Below are positions 28,801 to 35,950 of a stretch of 64,000 nucleotides of DNA, in pieces. This DNA comes from Candidatus Polarisedimenticolia bacterium (GTDB taxonomy: Bacteria; Acidobacteriota; Polarisedimenticolia; Gp22-AA2). Positions within the stretch are counted from its first letter, which is position 1. Every line of letters starts with the position of its first letter. The notes beneath the pieces were generated by a model. The model was not told the DNA's origin and searched no databases. It saw only the letters and a program-made list of their open reading frames with translations. The position numbers were made by a program, and so were the translations under genes. The stretch lies in contig DASYUH010000032.1 in assembly GCA_036001465.1 (NCBI GenBank), forward strand, positions 186,001 through 250,000, written 5' to 3'.

Positions 28801-30476
28801 CTCGAGTCGTCCAGGCCGAGTCGGCGACGGGCGCCGGTCCAGTGCGCTTCGAGACGAGCGCGGGCGCCTTGATCAACCTCCAGGCCGTGAGCGAAAGCAG
28901 CCTGCCCACAGCCGGCAAACCGGCGGGCGTGACCTTCCCGTTCGGCTTCTTCGGGTGGACGATCGGCGACCTGACGCCGGGTCAGATGGTAACGATTCGC
29001 ATGGACTTTCCGTCCGCGGTGCCGTTGCCGCCTCAGTACTGGAAGGTGGACAACAACGGGGTGTGGGCGAACCTGTGTCTGCAAGTGCCGTGCGTCGTCA
29101 AGGGCAGCAAGACCCTCGAGCTCACCATGACCGACGGCGGCGTGGGCGATCTCGACGGTACGGCGAATGGCACGATCCGCGACCCGGGTGGGCCGGGATC
29201 GGCGGGCGGATCCGAGCCGATCCCGGTGGCGAACGCCGGGCCGGACCAGACCGTGGACGAGGGCACTGTCGTCACGCTGGACGGCTCGGCGAGCACGGGG
29301 TCCGGCCTGAGCTTCGCCTGGTCACAAATCGCAGGCCCCGCGGTCTTGCTCTCCAGCGCGACGAGCCCGACGCCAGGCTTCACGGCACCCCTCCTGCCGG
29401 GCGGACTCGGCGCCAATCAGACTCTCACCTTCCATCTCACCGTCAGCAGCGGCGGGGTCTCCAGTACCGACACCGTGGACATCAGCGTGCGGAACGCCAA
29501 TCACCCCCCGGTGGCCGACGCAGGGGCCGACCAGAACGTCAGCGAGGAGAGCCCGGTCACGCTGAGCGCCGTCAACAGCTTCGATCCCGACGGAGACCCC
29601 CTCGTCGCCTACCAGTGGACACAGACAGGCGGGCCGGCCGTGGTTCTGGACGACGCAGCGACGACCCAGGCCACGTCCACCGCGCCTCTGCTGCCCGGCG
29701 GCGTGGGCGGCGGCGCGGTCCTGACCTTCCAGGTCACGGTCTCGGACGGCCAGCTCACGAGCACGGACGAGGTTGTGGTGACGGTCGAGCAGGTGAACCA
29801 CCCCCCGATCGCGAACGCCGGGGCCGATCAGACGAAGGAGGAAGGCAGCCCCGTGACGCTGAACGGCGCCGAGAGCAGCGACCCGGACGGGGACCCGCTG
29901 ACGTACGCGTGGAGCCAGGTGAGCGGACCGCCCGTCACCCTCTCGAACCCCGGGAGTCCGACGCCGAGCTTCACGGCCCCCGCGGTGGGGCCTGACGGGG
30001 CGACGGTCGTCCTCGAGCTCGTCGTGAGTGACGGGATGGCCACGGGCGGTCCGCACCAAGTCCGCATCAACGTGCTGAACGTCAACGACTCACCGGCCTG
30101 CAACCTGGCGCAGCCGAGCCGGGCGCTTCTCTGGCCGCCGAACCACAAGCTGCTGCCCGTCGAGATCCTCGGGGTGACGGACACGAGCAACGGTCAGGTG
30201 GCGATCACCATCACCGGGGTGACGCAGGACGAGCCTGTGAACGACCTCGGCGACGGTGACACGAGCCCGGACGCCGTGCTTCAGGGCAGCACGGTCCTGC
30301 TCCGGGCGGAGCGGGCCGGTGACGGAGACGGCCGGGTCTACGAGGTGTCCTTCATGATCAGCGATGGGCAGGGAGGGAGCTGCACCGGATCGGTCCGCGT
30401 CGGCGTGCCCCGCAGGATGAAGGCGGAGACGGGCGCGATCGACGACGGCCAGCTCTACGACGCCACCCAACCGTGA
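25884..30476 (+). CDS. Giant secreted ELK-repeat/PKD-domain protein
   Basis: This is a 1530-residue exported protein. The start at 25884 has an ideal ribosome site (AGAGGAGGATC) and a signal helix (YALVVSLAVALAGSRIYLGG). Then come an IPT-like domain (SRFGSGQTVKVKGSGFDP), a Cys-containing region, and about eleven ELK propeller repeats of the form GVHGLELWKSDGTAAGTVLVKDINPG with NVNGTLFF between them. Next are three PKD/K319L-like domains (ANAGPDQTVDEGTVVTLDGS, ADAGADQNVSEESPVTLS, ANAGADQTKEEGSPVTLNG) and a terminal module containing LLWPPNHKLLPVEI. These are adhesion or surface-binding architectures; no enzyme is visible. It is the only sizeable gene in segment II. Confidence 0.88.
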   Translation: MSSVSWLHRHRYALVVSLAVALAGSRIYLGGAVGTDAATSPAISATPSRFGSGQTVKVKGSGFDPSVSVVVWFDANGNGTKESGEAGTTVATDSAGSFAGASIDVFGSPGSYPIRASSPGSSTVRATISIGSCWVQDEGCTINGAQYICLLGDSPSDMISDCKAIDSNYSDTTKFPNGWDLSNVGPRFAGAGVLAAAAVSVNPVPLSGCIAMTNAISVATGLPYNNIVPDQFYALEPTHGLLSTACGVPALGIPPFDLPLYLTHAAIEAALPGHHGLPDPALDDAAVIEAVVAGIQAAAATAELQLPGSGVTLLIAAQQALAAAAVDGAIACGFVNYYCNGSDITGNIIAHSNLQKQLLPFKFGGSTRWGDIIGWARPACRSNVIPPEGEVGECSTPDTLPNPGSAGDLNILADEICATGPIVGLSIGYDGDLSFDINDNPDPELGPGPAIESLTNYHNFQPGPGGSEPPSGLDIEIPLADRGLFLPTLEKLRIGTTVEVCGRWVADMHQSWNELHPVTSITILDETPPVIAPTVALVKDINPVGGSSVFGAGVNVNGVLFVAANDGVHGLELWKSDGTAGGTVLVKDIYPSGDSLPQGLEGTNVNGTLFFRAADGVHGFELWKSDGTAAGTVLVKDINPGAGTAFPQNMTNVNGVLFFTADDGLQGRELWMSDGTAAGTLIVEDINLGAGSSLTQGPALLTNVNGRLFFPADDGVQGRELWTSDGTEVGTQLVADFTPVPGWSSIPYELTNVNGTLYFGLVNWILDGVYHLNVFDLFTLRGLVKDINPPNIVGGALVGGLTNVSGTLFFTADDGVHGRELWRSNGSEGSTQLVKDIQPPTGASPSRLTNVNGTLFFVVSDGTQAGGHGAELWKSDGTEEGTVLVKDIYPGPSSSNPGILTNVNGTLFFQATDGIHGLELWMSDGSEAGTVLVADINPGAGDSNPSNLTNVNGTLFFQATDGIHGTELWATRSRVVQAESATGAGPVRFETSAGALINLQAVSESSLPTAGKPAGVTFPFGFFGWTIGDLTPGQMVTIRMDFPSAVPLPPQYWKVDNNGVWANLCLQVPCVVKGSKTLELTMTDGGVGDLDGTANGTIRDPGGPGSAGGSEPIPVANAGPDQTVDEGTVVTLDGSASTGSGLSFAWSQIAGPAVLLSSATSPTPGFTAPLLPGGLGANQTLTFHLTVSSGGVSSTDTVDISVRNANHPPVADAGADQNVSEESPVTLSAVNSFDPDGDPLVAYQWTQTGGPAVVLDDAATTQATSTAPLLPGGVGGGAVLTFQVTVSDGQLTSTDEVVVTVEQVNHPPIANAGADQTKEEGSPVTLNGAESSDPDGDPLTYAWSQVSGPPVTLSNPGSPTPSFTAPAVGPDGATVVLELVVSDGMATGGPHQVRINVLNVNDSPACNLAQPSRALLWPPNHKLLPVEILGVTDTSNGQVAITITGVTQDEPVNDLGDGDTSPDAVLQGSTVLLRAERAGDGDGRVYEVSFMISDGQGGSCTGSVRVGVPRRMKAETGAIDDGQLYDATQP

Positions 30477-30652
30477 GCAGCCATATCTGAGCGCGGGCAA
30501 GCTTCTGCCGGCCCGGGAGGCGTCGCGGCACCTCCAGGCGTCTCGCCGGTTGCCGGGGAGCAGGTCCGGGCTTGCGCATGATGTGCCGTCACATCCCAGC
30601 GAGCAGTCGGATGGCCTCATCCTCGTCGGGCGGACAGCCCATAGGAAGTTCA

Positions 30653-30930
30653 GTGCGACCAGGCAAGGCTGGTCGAAGCGGATAGGAGGAGGCGATGCCT
30701 CCGTGAAACATCTTGAGTTGTCCAGCGGATGCAAATCCCTCCCGGTAAGGGGTGAGCCCGCATGGGCTGGTCGCGAGCCTGGCGACGGCACCGGCAACGG
30801 GTTCGGCGATGCGTAGGCACGCGAGTCGGTGGGCCATGGGTAGGTAGCCAGGAAGACTATGTCATTCCGGTGGGCCCAGGGCGTTGAATTGCCTGAACGC
30901 GACCGCGGCCATTACGTGGCGCCGGCTTTT
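30653..30930 (+). mobile_element. Probable group II intron 5' (domain I) remnant
   Basis: The sequence starts with GTGCGAC, the group II intron 5' consensus, and folds into consecutive hairpins: GACCAG/CTGGTC (30657-30674), GGAGGC/GCCTCC, and AGCCC/GGGCT. CAGCGGATGCAAATCC and CCCGGTAAGGGG resemble domain I of bacterial introns. No reverse transcriptase and no domain V hairpin follow, so only the 5' part would remain. The rest of 30477-31045 shows no gene. Confidence 0.45.
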
Positions 30931-31045
30931 CCTCTACTACCCCGGTCGACGGCAGCTACCCGCCGCGCTCTCGGCGCTCATCGAGGCACTGCGATTGAGG
31001 TAAGGGAGTCACCTCCGCCAGGCACCAGGCATATACACGTCCCCA

Positions 31046-31106
31046 TGGAGACGGCGAGGTCAGTTCCCGCGTCCAAGATCTCGCCCCTTGTTATCAGCAA
31101 ATTGAG
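31046..31106. repeat. Degenerate ssrA-end copy/right end of segment II
   Basis: This is homologous to 19962-20025: CAGTTCCCGCGTCCAAG, then TCTCGCCCCTTGTTATCAG. It lies directly left of attachment copy 3, as its partner lies left of copy 1. Confidence 0.6.
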
Positions 31107-32298
31107 TGGTGGAGGCGGCGGGAGTCGAACCCGCGGCCAAACCTACTAAACCCCTGTTTCCGTTACGACTTGCTTTGGCACCGGTTTCGCGTTGTGCTCC
31201 TGTTGTGCTGGCGACCTTCAGGGAACGCCCAACGACCTCTGTCATCTCAACGAGCCGATCCTTCCGAGCCCGCCCATAGACGTTCATAGTCAGGTTTGCG
31301 GTCGAATGCCGCGCCAGGACCTGGGCTTCCTTTGCCGAGGCGCCGGCTTCGAGAATCAAGCTGACAAACGCCGTACGGAAGGCATGAAAATCGATCTTCC
31401 CCTCGGAGGACCACTTCGCAATGCCGGCCCACTTTAGATCTTGGTCCAGGTCACGCCCAGGATGGCTCGGAACGAAGGCAAGTGCCTCTTCCGGTCCCTT
31501 GTCCTTCACAGCCTCGTGAAGCTGCTTTACGAGCCAGCTTGGCAGGGGCTGAAACCCCGCCTTCCGGTTCTTCGTCCACGAAGCCTCGAGATGAACGCCA
31601 CACAGGGCAGGGTCGAGATTACGGACTCTGAGGGCGCGCAGCTCGCCGGCACGCAACCCGGAAGCGCACGCCAATTGATAGGCGCGACGTCGGTGCGGAG
31701 CACAGGAGCGCAGAAGGCGAGCTATCTCATCGCCGGTCATTGCCCGTCTCCTAGTCCGCGGCGACGTATCGAAAGCCGCGAGGCCCCCGAGCGGGTCACT
31801 CTCCAAGTAGCCGCGAGAAACCGACCAGTCGCAGAACGCGGCCAAGGCTTCCGCACGGTTCTGGACGGTCTTGCCGGACTTGCCGTCCGACTCCAACTCA
31901 CGAAGCGCTTTCTCTACCTCAGGCAGAGACCCCGGCAGGTCCCCGAGAGTCTCTAAACCGAGCGTGTCCTTCCACCACTTCAGATGCGCCTTGCGCATCC
32001 GCGCGTGAGTCACGCCCCAAGCATGTCCAGCGCGACCGCCCTGCGATCGACCCCAGGCCAGGTACTCTGAAATCACCCCCGCGACAGCCCTCGGGAGGTC
32101 AGAGGGCTTGGGCGCCGGCTTCCATCCATTGCGAATCGCGTCCTGCTCAGTTTGCACGTGGAGCGCGAGCTTCTCTGTACCCGAGCGACTCGTTGTTCCC
32201 AGAGCCGTTCTCCTGCGTCCATCATGGGCCGTGTACTGGAATCGAAACCGAGGATGGGGCTTCCCGTTCCTGTCCTTCGTCTGAAACACGTATGGCAT
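31060..32298 (-). CDS. Tyrosine integrase of segment III
   Basis: This 412-residue site-specific recombinase has an N-terminal arm-binding region (YTAHDGRRRTALGT), a core-binding SAM-like domain (about 70-175) and a catalytic domain. The catalytic residues are Arg216 (SGLRAGELRALR), Lys243, His305-x2-Arg308 (HAFR), His331 (LARHS) and Tyr341 (NVYGRA), so the enzyme looks complete. The last 25 residues are encoded by the attachment core and by DNA beyond it: AGSTPAAST comes from the core and TQFADNKG... from the neighbour. In the excised circle the frame would instead continue into 60776-60451. It probably integrates at the ssrA 3' end. Confidence 0.92.
   Translation of the reverse strand: MPYVFQTKDRNGKPHPRFRFQYTAHDGRRRTALGTTSRSGTEKLALHVQTEQDAIRNGWKPAPKPSDLPRAVAGVISEYLAWGRSQGGRAGHAWGVTHARMRKAHLKWWKDTLGLETLGDLPGSLPEVEKALRELESDGKSGKTVQNRAEALAAFCDWSVSRGYLESDPLGGLAAFDTSPRTRRRAMTGDEIARLLRSCAPHRRRAYQLACASGLRAGELRALRVRNLDPALCGVHLEASWTKNRKAGFQPLPSWLVKQLHEAVKDKGPEEALAFVPSHPGRDLDQDLKWAGIAKWSSEGKIDFHAFRTAFVSLILEAGASAKEAQVLARHSTANLTMNVYGRARKDRLVEMTEVVGRSLKVASTTGAQRETGAKASRNGNRGLVGLAAGSTPAASTTQFADNKGRDLGRGN
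31107..31135. repeat. Attachment-site copy 3, left end of segment III (attL)
   Basis: These 29 bases are identical to the ssrA 3' end at 60777-60805. The integrase reading frame runs through it (residues 388-397), so the core is coding. With copy 4 it bounds a 29.7 kb element with the integrase at one end, the standard layout for a site-specific insertion. Confidence 0.85.
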
Positions 32299-32335
32299 GG
32301 CGTCTCTCCGTTTCCCTTCCCCTAACTGTTATCGG

Positions 32336-32731
32336 TCATGATAACCGGTTCTCCGTATCATGAAGCGACCTAGCAGCACGCTGCGCATCGCGGGCCAGCC
32401 GGTCCGCACGTGCCTCGAACCATGCGAGCACGCGGCCTACCTGCCAGGTCGAACGGCCGGCGAACCGGACCGGAGGCGGGAGTTCATGGCGAGCGACCAT
32501 TCTTCGAACTGTCCGCTTGCTAACGCAGAGCGCCGCAGATAACGCCCGCTCGTCCACCAAGGCCCGGTCGGGGAGTTCAGCGAGGGTGGTTACGACCACG
32601 CCTACCGACCTCGGCACGCACCCGGCGGTCCGAGGATTGACATCCCTCAGCGGCTCCGTCGGCACCATTTCCGACGACCCCGCTGTGTCTGGTTCGTCCG
32701 CTTCTGGCAGAGAGGAGTCCGACTGCTTCAT
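32336..32731 (-). CDS. AlpA-like helix-turn-helix protein, probable excisionase
   Basis: This protein of about 131 residues (143 if GTG at 32767 is used) has an unstructured acidic N-terminus (SSLPEADEPDTAGSSEM). Its C-terminal winged helix-turn-helix of the MerR/AlpA type reads LVDERALSAALCVSKRTVRRMVARHELPPPVRFAGRSTWQVGRVLAWFEARADRL. The pattern 'S.RTV.RM......P.PV...GR..W....V..W' is characteristic of AlpA/Xis regulators. It lies 38 bp upstream of the integrase on the same strand and is probably its recombination directionality factor or regulator. Neither start has a clear ribosome site. Confidence 0.75.
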   Translation of the reverse strand: MKQSDSSLPEADEPDTAGSSEMVPTEPLRDVNPRTAGCVPRSVGVVVTTLAELPDRALVDERALSAALCVSKRTVRRMVARHELPPPVRFAGRSTWQVGRVLAWFEARADRLARDAQRAARSLHDTENRLS

Positions 32732-32855
32732 GGCATTTTTATAAACGATTCCGGCGCCATTGGACACTGCATTTGGAGTGTAAGGCGGGTCTCATGCTTG
32801 CACCATTGCCCGGCTTGATGCCCGGGGAAGGCCGTTTCATACGGGTACGACTGAA

Positions 32856-32880
32856 GCACAGGTCACGGACGTGACCGTGC
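32856..32880. promoter_or_regulatory. Inverted repeat, possible operator
   Basis: GCAC-A-GGTCACG-GA-CGTGACC-GTGC is an almost perfect 25-base palindrome upstream of the AlpA-like gene and just beyond the terminator of the structured RNA candidate. It could bind a dimeric regulator or the excisionase. Confidence 0.5.
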
Positions 32881-32888
32881 GAAGGCTA

Positions 32889-32919
32889 CAAAAAGCCCTT
32901 CATACCAAGATATGAAGGG
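32889..32919 (-). terminator. Rho-independent terminator, leftward
   Basis: A nine-pair stem (CCCTTCATA/TATGAAGGG, loop CCAAGA) is followed on the minus strand by a U-run from AAAAA at 32889-32894. It would end transcripts coming from the structured region. Confidence 0.65.
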
Positions 32920-33175
32920 TCACCGGCTCTTCGCTTCGCCAGAAATGGCTCAGCTCAGCCTAATTGCGGCGGTTGTGTCGGACGCTACGCGCCGCCACCC
33001 CGATTTTCTTCCCTCGGTGCGGCTGACACCGCACTGGACCTCGGGCTTCGACCGCCCCTTGTAGAGCACGGGGCAGGTCTCGTCCTTCGCCCCCGAATGG
33101 GGCTACGGATTCGAAAATCGGGGTGTCGGCGCTGCTCGCTTTCGCTCGCCGCTGCCGGACACAACCGCCGCAAAA
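32890..33175 (-). ncRNA. Candidate structured RNA, multi-hairpin
   Basis: A 16-bp perfect stem (32964-32979 with 33158-33173) encloses a second stem of 19 pairs and one mismatch (32989-33008 with 33113-33132). Inside it are three hairpins: 33017-33034 (GTGCGG/CCGCAC), 33054-33074 (GCCCC/GGGGC) and 33089-33103 (GCCCC/GGGGC). The minus strand shows a GC-GAAA-GC tetraloop in the right arm near 33135-33150, and ends with a hairpin plus U-run (32896-32919, then As on the plus strand), so I assign it to the minus strand. No open frame spans it. It could also be a single-stranded DNA structure such as an oriT or priming site. Confidence 0.5.
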
Positions 33176-33271
33176 ACTAATTCATCCCGCGCGGAGGCGG
33201 GCCGGGGTCAATTTGCCTTACGGCGAGATCGCCGGCGAAAGCCTCTGTCGCGGGAGTTATAAAGCACTAGC

Positions 33272-34246
33272 ATGGAGCATGAATCCAAACCGAGGCGCCT
33301 TCCAAGATACAAGCGCGACCCGGACCAGTTCGGTCGGTTCGAACTGACCGAACGCGACCAAGCGATACTTCGATTGGTCCATAGCTATCGCTTCGTCACT
33401 AGCGACCACATCATCGCACTCATCCCCGGCTCAAAGCGGCAGATCGCTAAACGCTTGCAGGGCATGTTCCATCATGGTCTGGTGGCCCGGCTTCTCCCCC
33501 AACTTCGCGTTCGGGGAGGAGTCCCAGAAACGGGCCTCGGGTCGCCAAAGGTTACCTACGCCCTGGACTCCGCAGGAGTGCAGGCGCTCTGTCGTGCAGA
33601 TGGCCTATCGCCGCACGACGTGAATTGGGATCCAAGTCAGAACGCTACCATGCACTGGTTCATGGAGCACCGACTCATGGTATCTACGTTCAGGGCCACA
33701 CTGGAGCTCGCCCTGGAGCAGCACTCACACCTCGAGCATCTCGGCTGGGCAGACGAGGAGGCGCTTCGGGACTCCGTCAGAGTCCGGTACCCTGACGGTG
33801 AGGAGAGAGTCCACCGCGTCGCTCCGGACGGATATTTCGCGGTTGACGACGCTGGGGTACGCCGAAACTTTTTTCTCGAAGCTGACCGTGGTACCGAGGA
33901 GCATCCTCGCATCCTCGCCAAGCTCCTGTCTTACTGGTGGTACTTTGGCGATACTTCACCCTACAATCAAAAGTACGACAACCCTAGAAACCGGCTCGTG
34001 CTTTTCGTCTGCACTTCCGAAAGGCGGATGGCTGCCATCCGAAAGACCCTCGCACGGGTAGACGACAGGCAGCGCGGCCTACGCCAGTTTTGGTTTACGA
34101 CGGCGAGCCAGTACGATCTCGCACGGCCGGCAGCTATCCTCGAGCCCATCTGGCACGTAGGACCTCGTACGGCCAATAACAGCACGCGAGGCGCCGAGGA
34201 TTCTCCTAGACGCCTCTTCGACATAGAAGAACGTAGAGCCCGCTGA
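33272..34246 (+). CDS. Replication-relaxation family protein
   Basis: This is a 324-residue protein of the Replic_Relax family. The N-terminus is a winged helix (RFELTERDQAILRLVHSYRFVTSDHIIALIPGSKRQIAKRLQGMFHHGLVARL). The centre contains the family's hallmark FFLEADRGTEEHPRILAKLLSYWWYF, an acidic E-x-D-x-G-T patch reminiscent of nuclease folds, followed by VLFVCTSERR. Family members occur on plasmids and integrative elements and were linked to plasmid replication and DNA relaxation. It is probably the replication/mobilization accessory protein of segment III. It is the first gene right of the structured RNA and ends in a terminator hairpin. Confidence 0.75.
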   Translation: MEHESKPRRLPRYKRDPDQFGRFELTERDQAILRLVHSYRFVTSDHIIALIPGSKRQIAKRLQGMFHHGLVARLLPQLRVRGGVPETGLGSPKVTYALDSAGVQALCRADGLSPHDVNWDPSQNATMHWFMEHRLMVSTFRATLELALEQHSHLEHLGWADEEALRDSVRVRYPDGEERVHRVAPDGYFAVDDAGVRRNFFLEADRGTEEHPRILAKLLSYWWYFGDTSPYNQKYDNPRNRLVLFVCTSERRMAAIRKTLARVDDRQRGLRQFWFTTASQYDLARPAAILEPIWHVGPRTANNSTRGAEDSPRRLFDIEERRAR

Positions 34247-34262
34247 CATCTCAGCGGGCTCT
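34235..34262 (+). terminator. Perfect 12-bp hairpin at the gene end
   Basis: AGAGCCCGCTGA-CATC-TCAGCGGGCTCT overlaps the stop codon of the preceding gene. The T-run is weak (GTTCATC). Confidence 0.6.
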
Positions 34263-34320
34263 GTTCATCATGTACCTGCCTTACGCCGACCGATCCATCG
34301 TTCCGGGCGTATAGTATTCG

Positions 34321-34352
34321 CCAAGAGCGAGGTCTAGCCACCTCGCTCCTGG
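34321..34352 (+). other. Leader hairpin upstream of the zinc-ribbon gene
   Basis: GAGCGAGGT-CTAGCC-ACCTCGCTC, extended by CCA/TGG, gives a 12-pair hairpin about 45 bases before the ATG at 34397. TATAGT at 34310-34315 could be its -10 element. It may be an attenuator. Confidence 0.45.
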
Positions 34353-34396
34353 CCCGTCGAAGTTCTGACGGCGCGTCACCATGAAGAGGAGGCTAC

Positions 34397-35218
34397 ATGG
34401 AGACACGCCCCAAAACTCGAAAGCGTGAGGATTGCGAACATTGCGGCAATCCTCTTCCGCCTGGACAAAAACAATTCTGTCCAGATACGTCTTGCGCAGT
34501 TGATGCCCGCAACAAGAGACGCAGGGAAGACCCTGTTAAGCAGGCGAATAACAGGGAGGACCAACGCCGTCACCGGGCGCAGAACCCCGGCTGGGTCGCG
34601 GTAAAGCGTCACGCGGATGGGATGCTTCACCGCATCAACTCCAGCAAGCCGCCTGAGGACCGGTGGGCAGCTCGACTGTCGCGCGCGCCTTTCTTAGAAC
34701 ACGTCAAACGGCTCTACGGATTCCCGGATCATGAGTCCCCCCTTGTTCTCGGGAAACTCCATCTCAACGGTAAGGTGGCGGCGCTTGCACAGCTCGTCTT
34801 TCGTGCTGACCAGGTTATTCCGGAAACCAAAAGGGAATTCGACGCGATCTACCTGCCCAAACCGGGCGCGGACTTTCATGGGGACATCACGCCCCGGCGC
34901 GGTGAAGGTCGCACCGTGTACGACAGCGTCGATCCGCGAGGGTGGTTCCCGATCTCTACGAAGTGGCCGGGCCGGAAGGAACTTGAATACTGCATCGATC
35001 GAATCGCATGCTGTTTGCCTGTCGATGAAAGACGCGGCTGGGTCATTCAAGTCAGGACCCTTCCTGGCACCAACAAGCTAGGGGAACAACGACTTCGTCT
35101 CGCGGTTACGGCCCATAAGCAACTGGCGGCGTACCGACATTACCTGCCCGTGCCGGCGCAGGGAGCCAAAACCGGAAAGGTCACCCCCTTATCAAAGCGC
35201 AGGGTTCGACATGGTTGA
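34397..35218 (+). CDS. Hypothetical protein with N-terminal zinc ribbon
   Basis: I do not recognise this 273-residue protein. It begins after a strong AGGAGG site. Residues 13-33 hold a compact zinc-binding pattern (CEHCGNPLPPGQKQFC-x4-C) followed by a basic stretch (RNKRRRED ... NREDQRRHRAQ) that may bind nucleic acid. The rest is mixed alpha/beta with few cysteines (YCIDRIACCLP near 205) and a basic C-terminus (PLSKRRVRHG). It sits between the replication-relaxation gene and a long structured intergenic region, in the plasmid-like backbone of segment III. Confidence 0.65.
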   Translation: METRPKTRKREDCEHCGNPLPPGQKQFCPDTSCAVDARNKRRREDPVKQANNREDQRRHRAQNPGWVAVKRHADGMLHRINSSKPPEDRWAARLSRAPFLEHVKRLYGFPDHESPLVLGKLHLNGKVAALAQLVFRADQVIPETKREFDAIYLPKPGADFHGDITPRRGEGRTVYDSVDPRGWFPISTKWPGRKELEYCIDRIACCLPVDERRGWVIQVRTLPGTNKLGEQRLRLAVTAHKQLAAYRHYLPVPAQGAKTGKVTPLSKRRVRHG

Positions 35219-35282
35219 CCGCTTACCATGGTGCGCACGCCCCCGAACCAATGGGAATCCCGAGGGGGGAGTGAACGACAAA

Positions 35283-35350
35283 GGGACTGTGACCACCTAC
35301 GACGTTGAGCGTGAGGCGCTCAGCTCCGGATAGGTGTGAAGTGCAGTCCC
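35283..35350. ncRNA. Three-tier nested hairpin, candidate structured element
   Basis: Three inverted repeats are nested: GGGACTG (35283-35289) with CAGTCCC (35344-35350), CACCTA (35294-35299) with TAGGTG (35331-35336), and TGAGCG (35306-35311) with CGCTCA (35317-35322). The result is a 68-base rod with two internal loops. The strand cannot be decided. Confidence 0.4.
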
Positions 35351-35592
35351 AAGGATAGGCCGTGATTGCTTTTGGAAGCCCACAGCACGATCGTGGGTGG
35401 TTGGGCACGCGACGGGGCTTGAGTTAAGGCCATTTCATCTCGGCCATCAGGGATGGCGAGGTGCCCTCAGAACGTCGTGTGAGAAGTTTCATCGTGGTGA
35501 GTTGGTAAAGCGGACTGTACCTGTTCGCCTCGCGCTCACCGCTTGGAGCATCTCATGCGGCGCTTTTCTATTCCTACCCACACCGACGCATC

Positions 35593-35708
35593 GCGCACCC
35601 CCGTGCGCGGTCCGCCTTGATTGCGGATGTTCGCGTTCCGGTGCGTGTCCACCACAAAGGAAAACCGGACGGAGAGTTCTAGGCTCCCGCGTCCGGCGGT
35701 GACGCACC
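35593..35708 (+). ncRNA. Cluster of hairpins in the intergenic region
   Basis: In order: GCGCAC-CCCC-GTGCGC (35593-35608), TCCGC/GCGGA (35611-35627), and a large stem GGTGCGT (35640-35646) with ACGCACC (35702-35708). The large stem encloses CCGGACG/CGTCCGG (35665-35671, 35690-35696), which in turn encloses GGAG/CTCC. An AGGAGG follows at 35731. It may be a cis-regulatory leader or an origin of transfer. Confidence 0.4.
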
Positions 35709-35742
35709 AAACCCTTAAGCCCATCAGCCAAGGAGGAATTTG

Positions 35743-35949
35743 GTGTTGGTCGTCGTCTTCATCATCAGGCAGCGGGCCTCAGGAATCAATAGGGATTGTC
35801 AAGGCCTGGCGCCCGTCCGTCTGCGTGCCACCCTCCAACTGAATCCGGCGCACCCGCATCCGCCGCTCGCGGCCGGCCTGCTGTGGCGCTCCCTTCTCTT
35901 CAGATGCGATTCCCCGCGCCCGTTCGCGAACGGGCTTCCAGGAGAGTGA
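35743..35949 (+). CDS. Possible small ORF before the membrane protein gene
   Basis: A GTG at 35743 follows a perfect AGGAGG at a good distance, and the 68-codon frame (VLVVVFIIRQ at its start, hydrophobic) stops one base before the ATG at 35951, so translational coupling would be possible. The rest is Pro/Arg/Leu-rich and not protein-like, and it overlaps a perfect palindrome. I keep it as a weak candidate; the ribosome site is the only strong support. Confidence 0.25.
   Translation: MLVVVFIIRQRASGINRDCQGLAPVRLRATLQLNPAHPHPPLAAGLLWRSLLFRCDSPRPFANGLPGE
35918..35935. promoter_or_regulatory. Perfect 18-bp palindrome before the membrane protein gene
   Basis: GCCCGTTCGCGAACGGGC lies 15 bases before the ATG at 35951 and 5' of its AGGAGA ribosome site. 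It could be an operator or a hairpin limiting translation. Confidence 0.55.
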
Positions 35950-35950
35950 A

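Noticed and set aside
20026-31135. tRNA genes at the repeated CCGCCTCCACCA-like sites
   Set aside because: Only a T-arm and acceptor end are present; no anticodon or D arm can be folded. The matching complete gene is ssrA.
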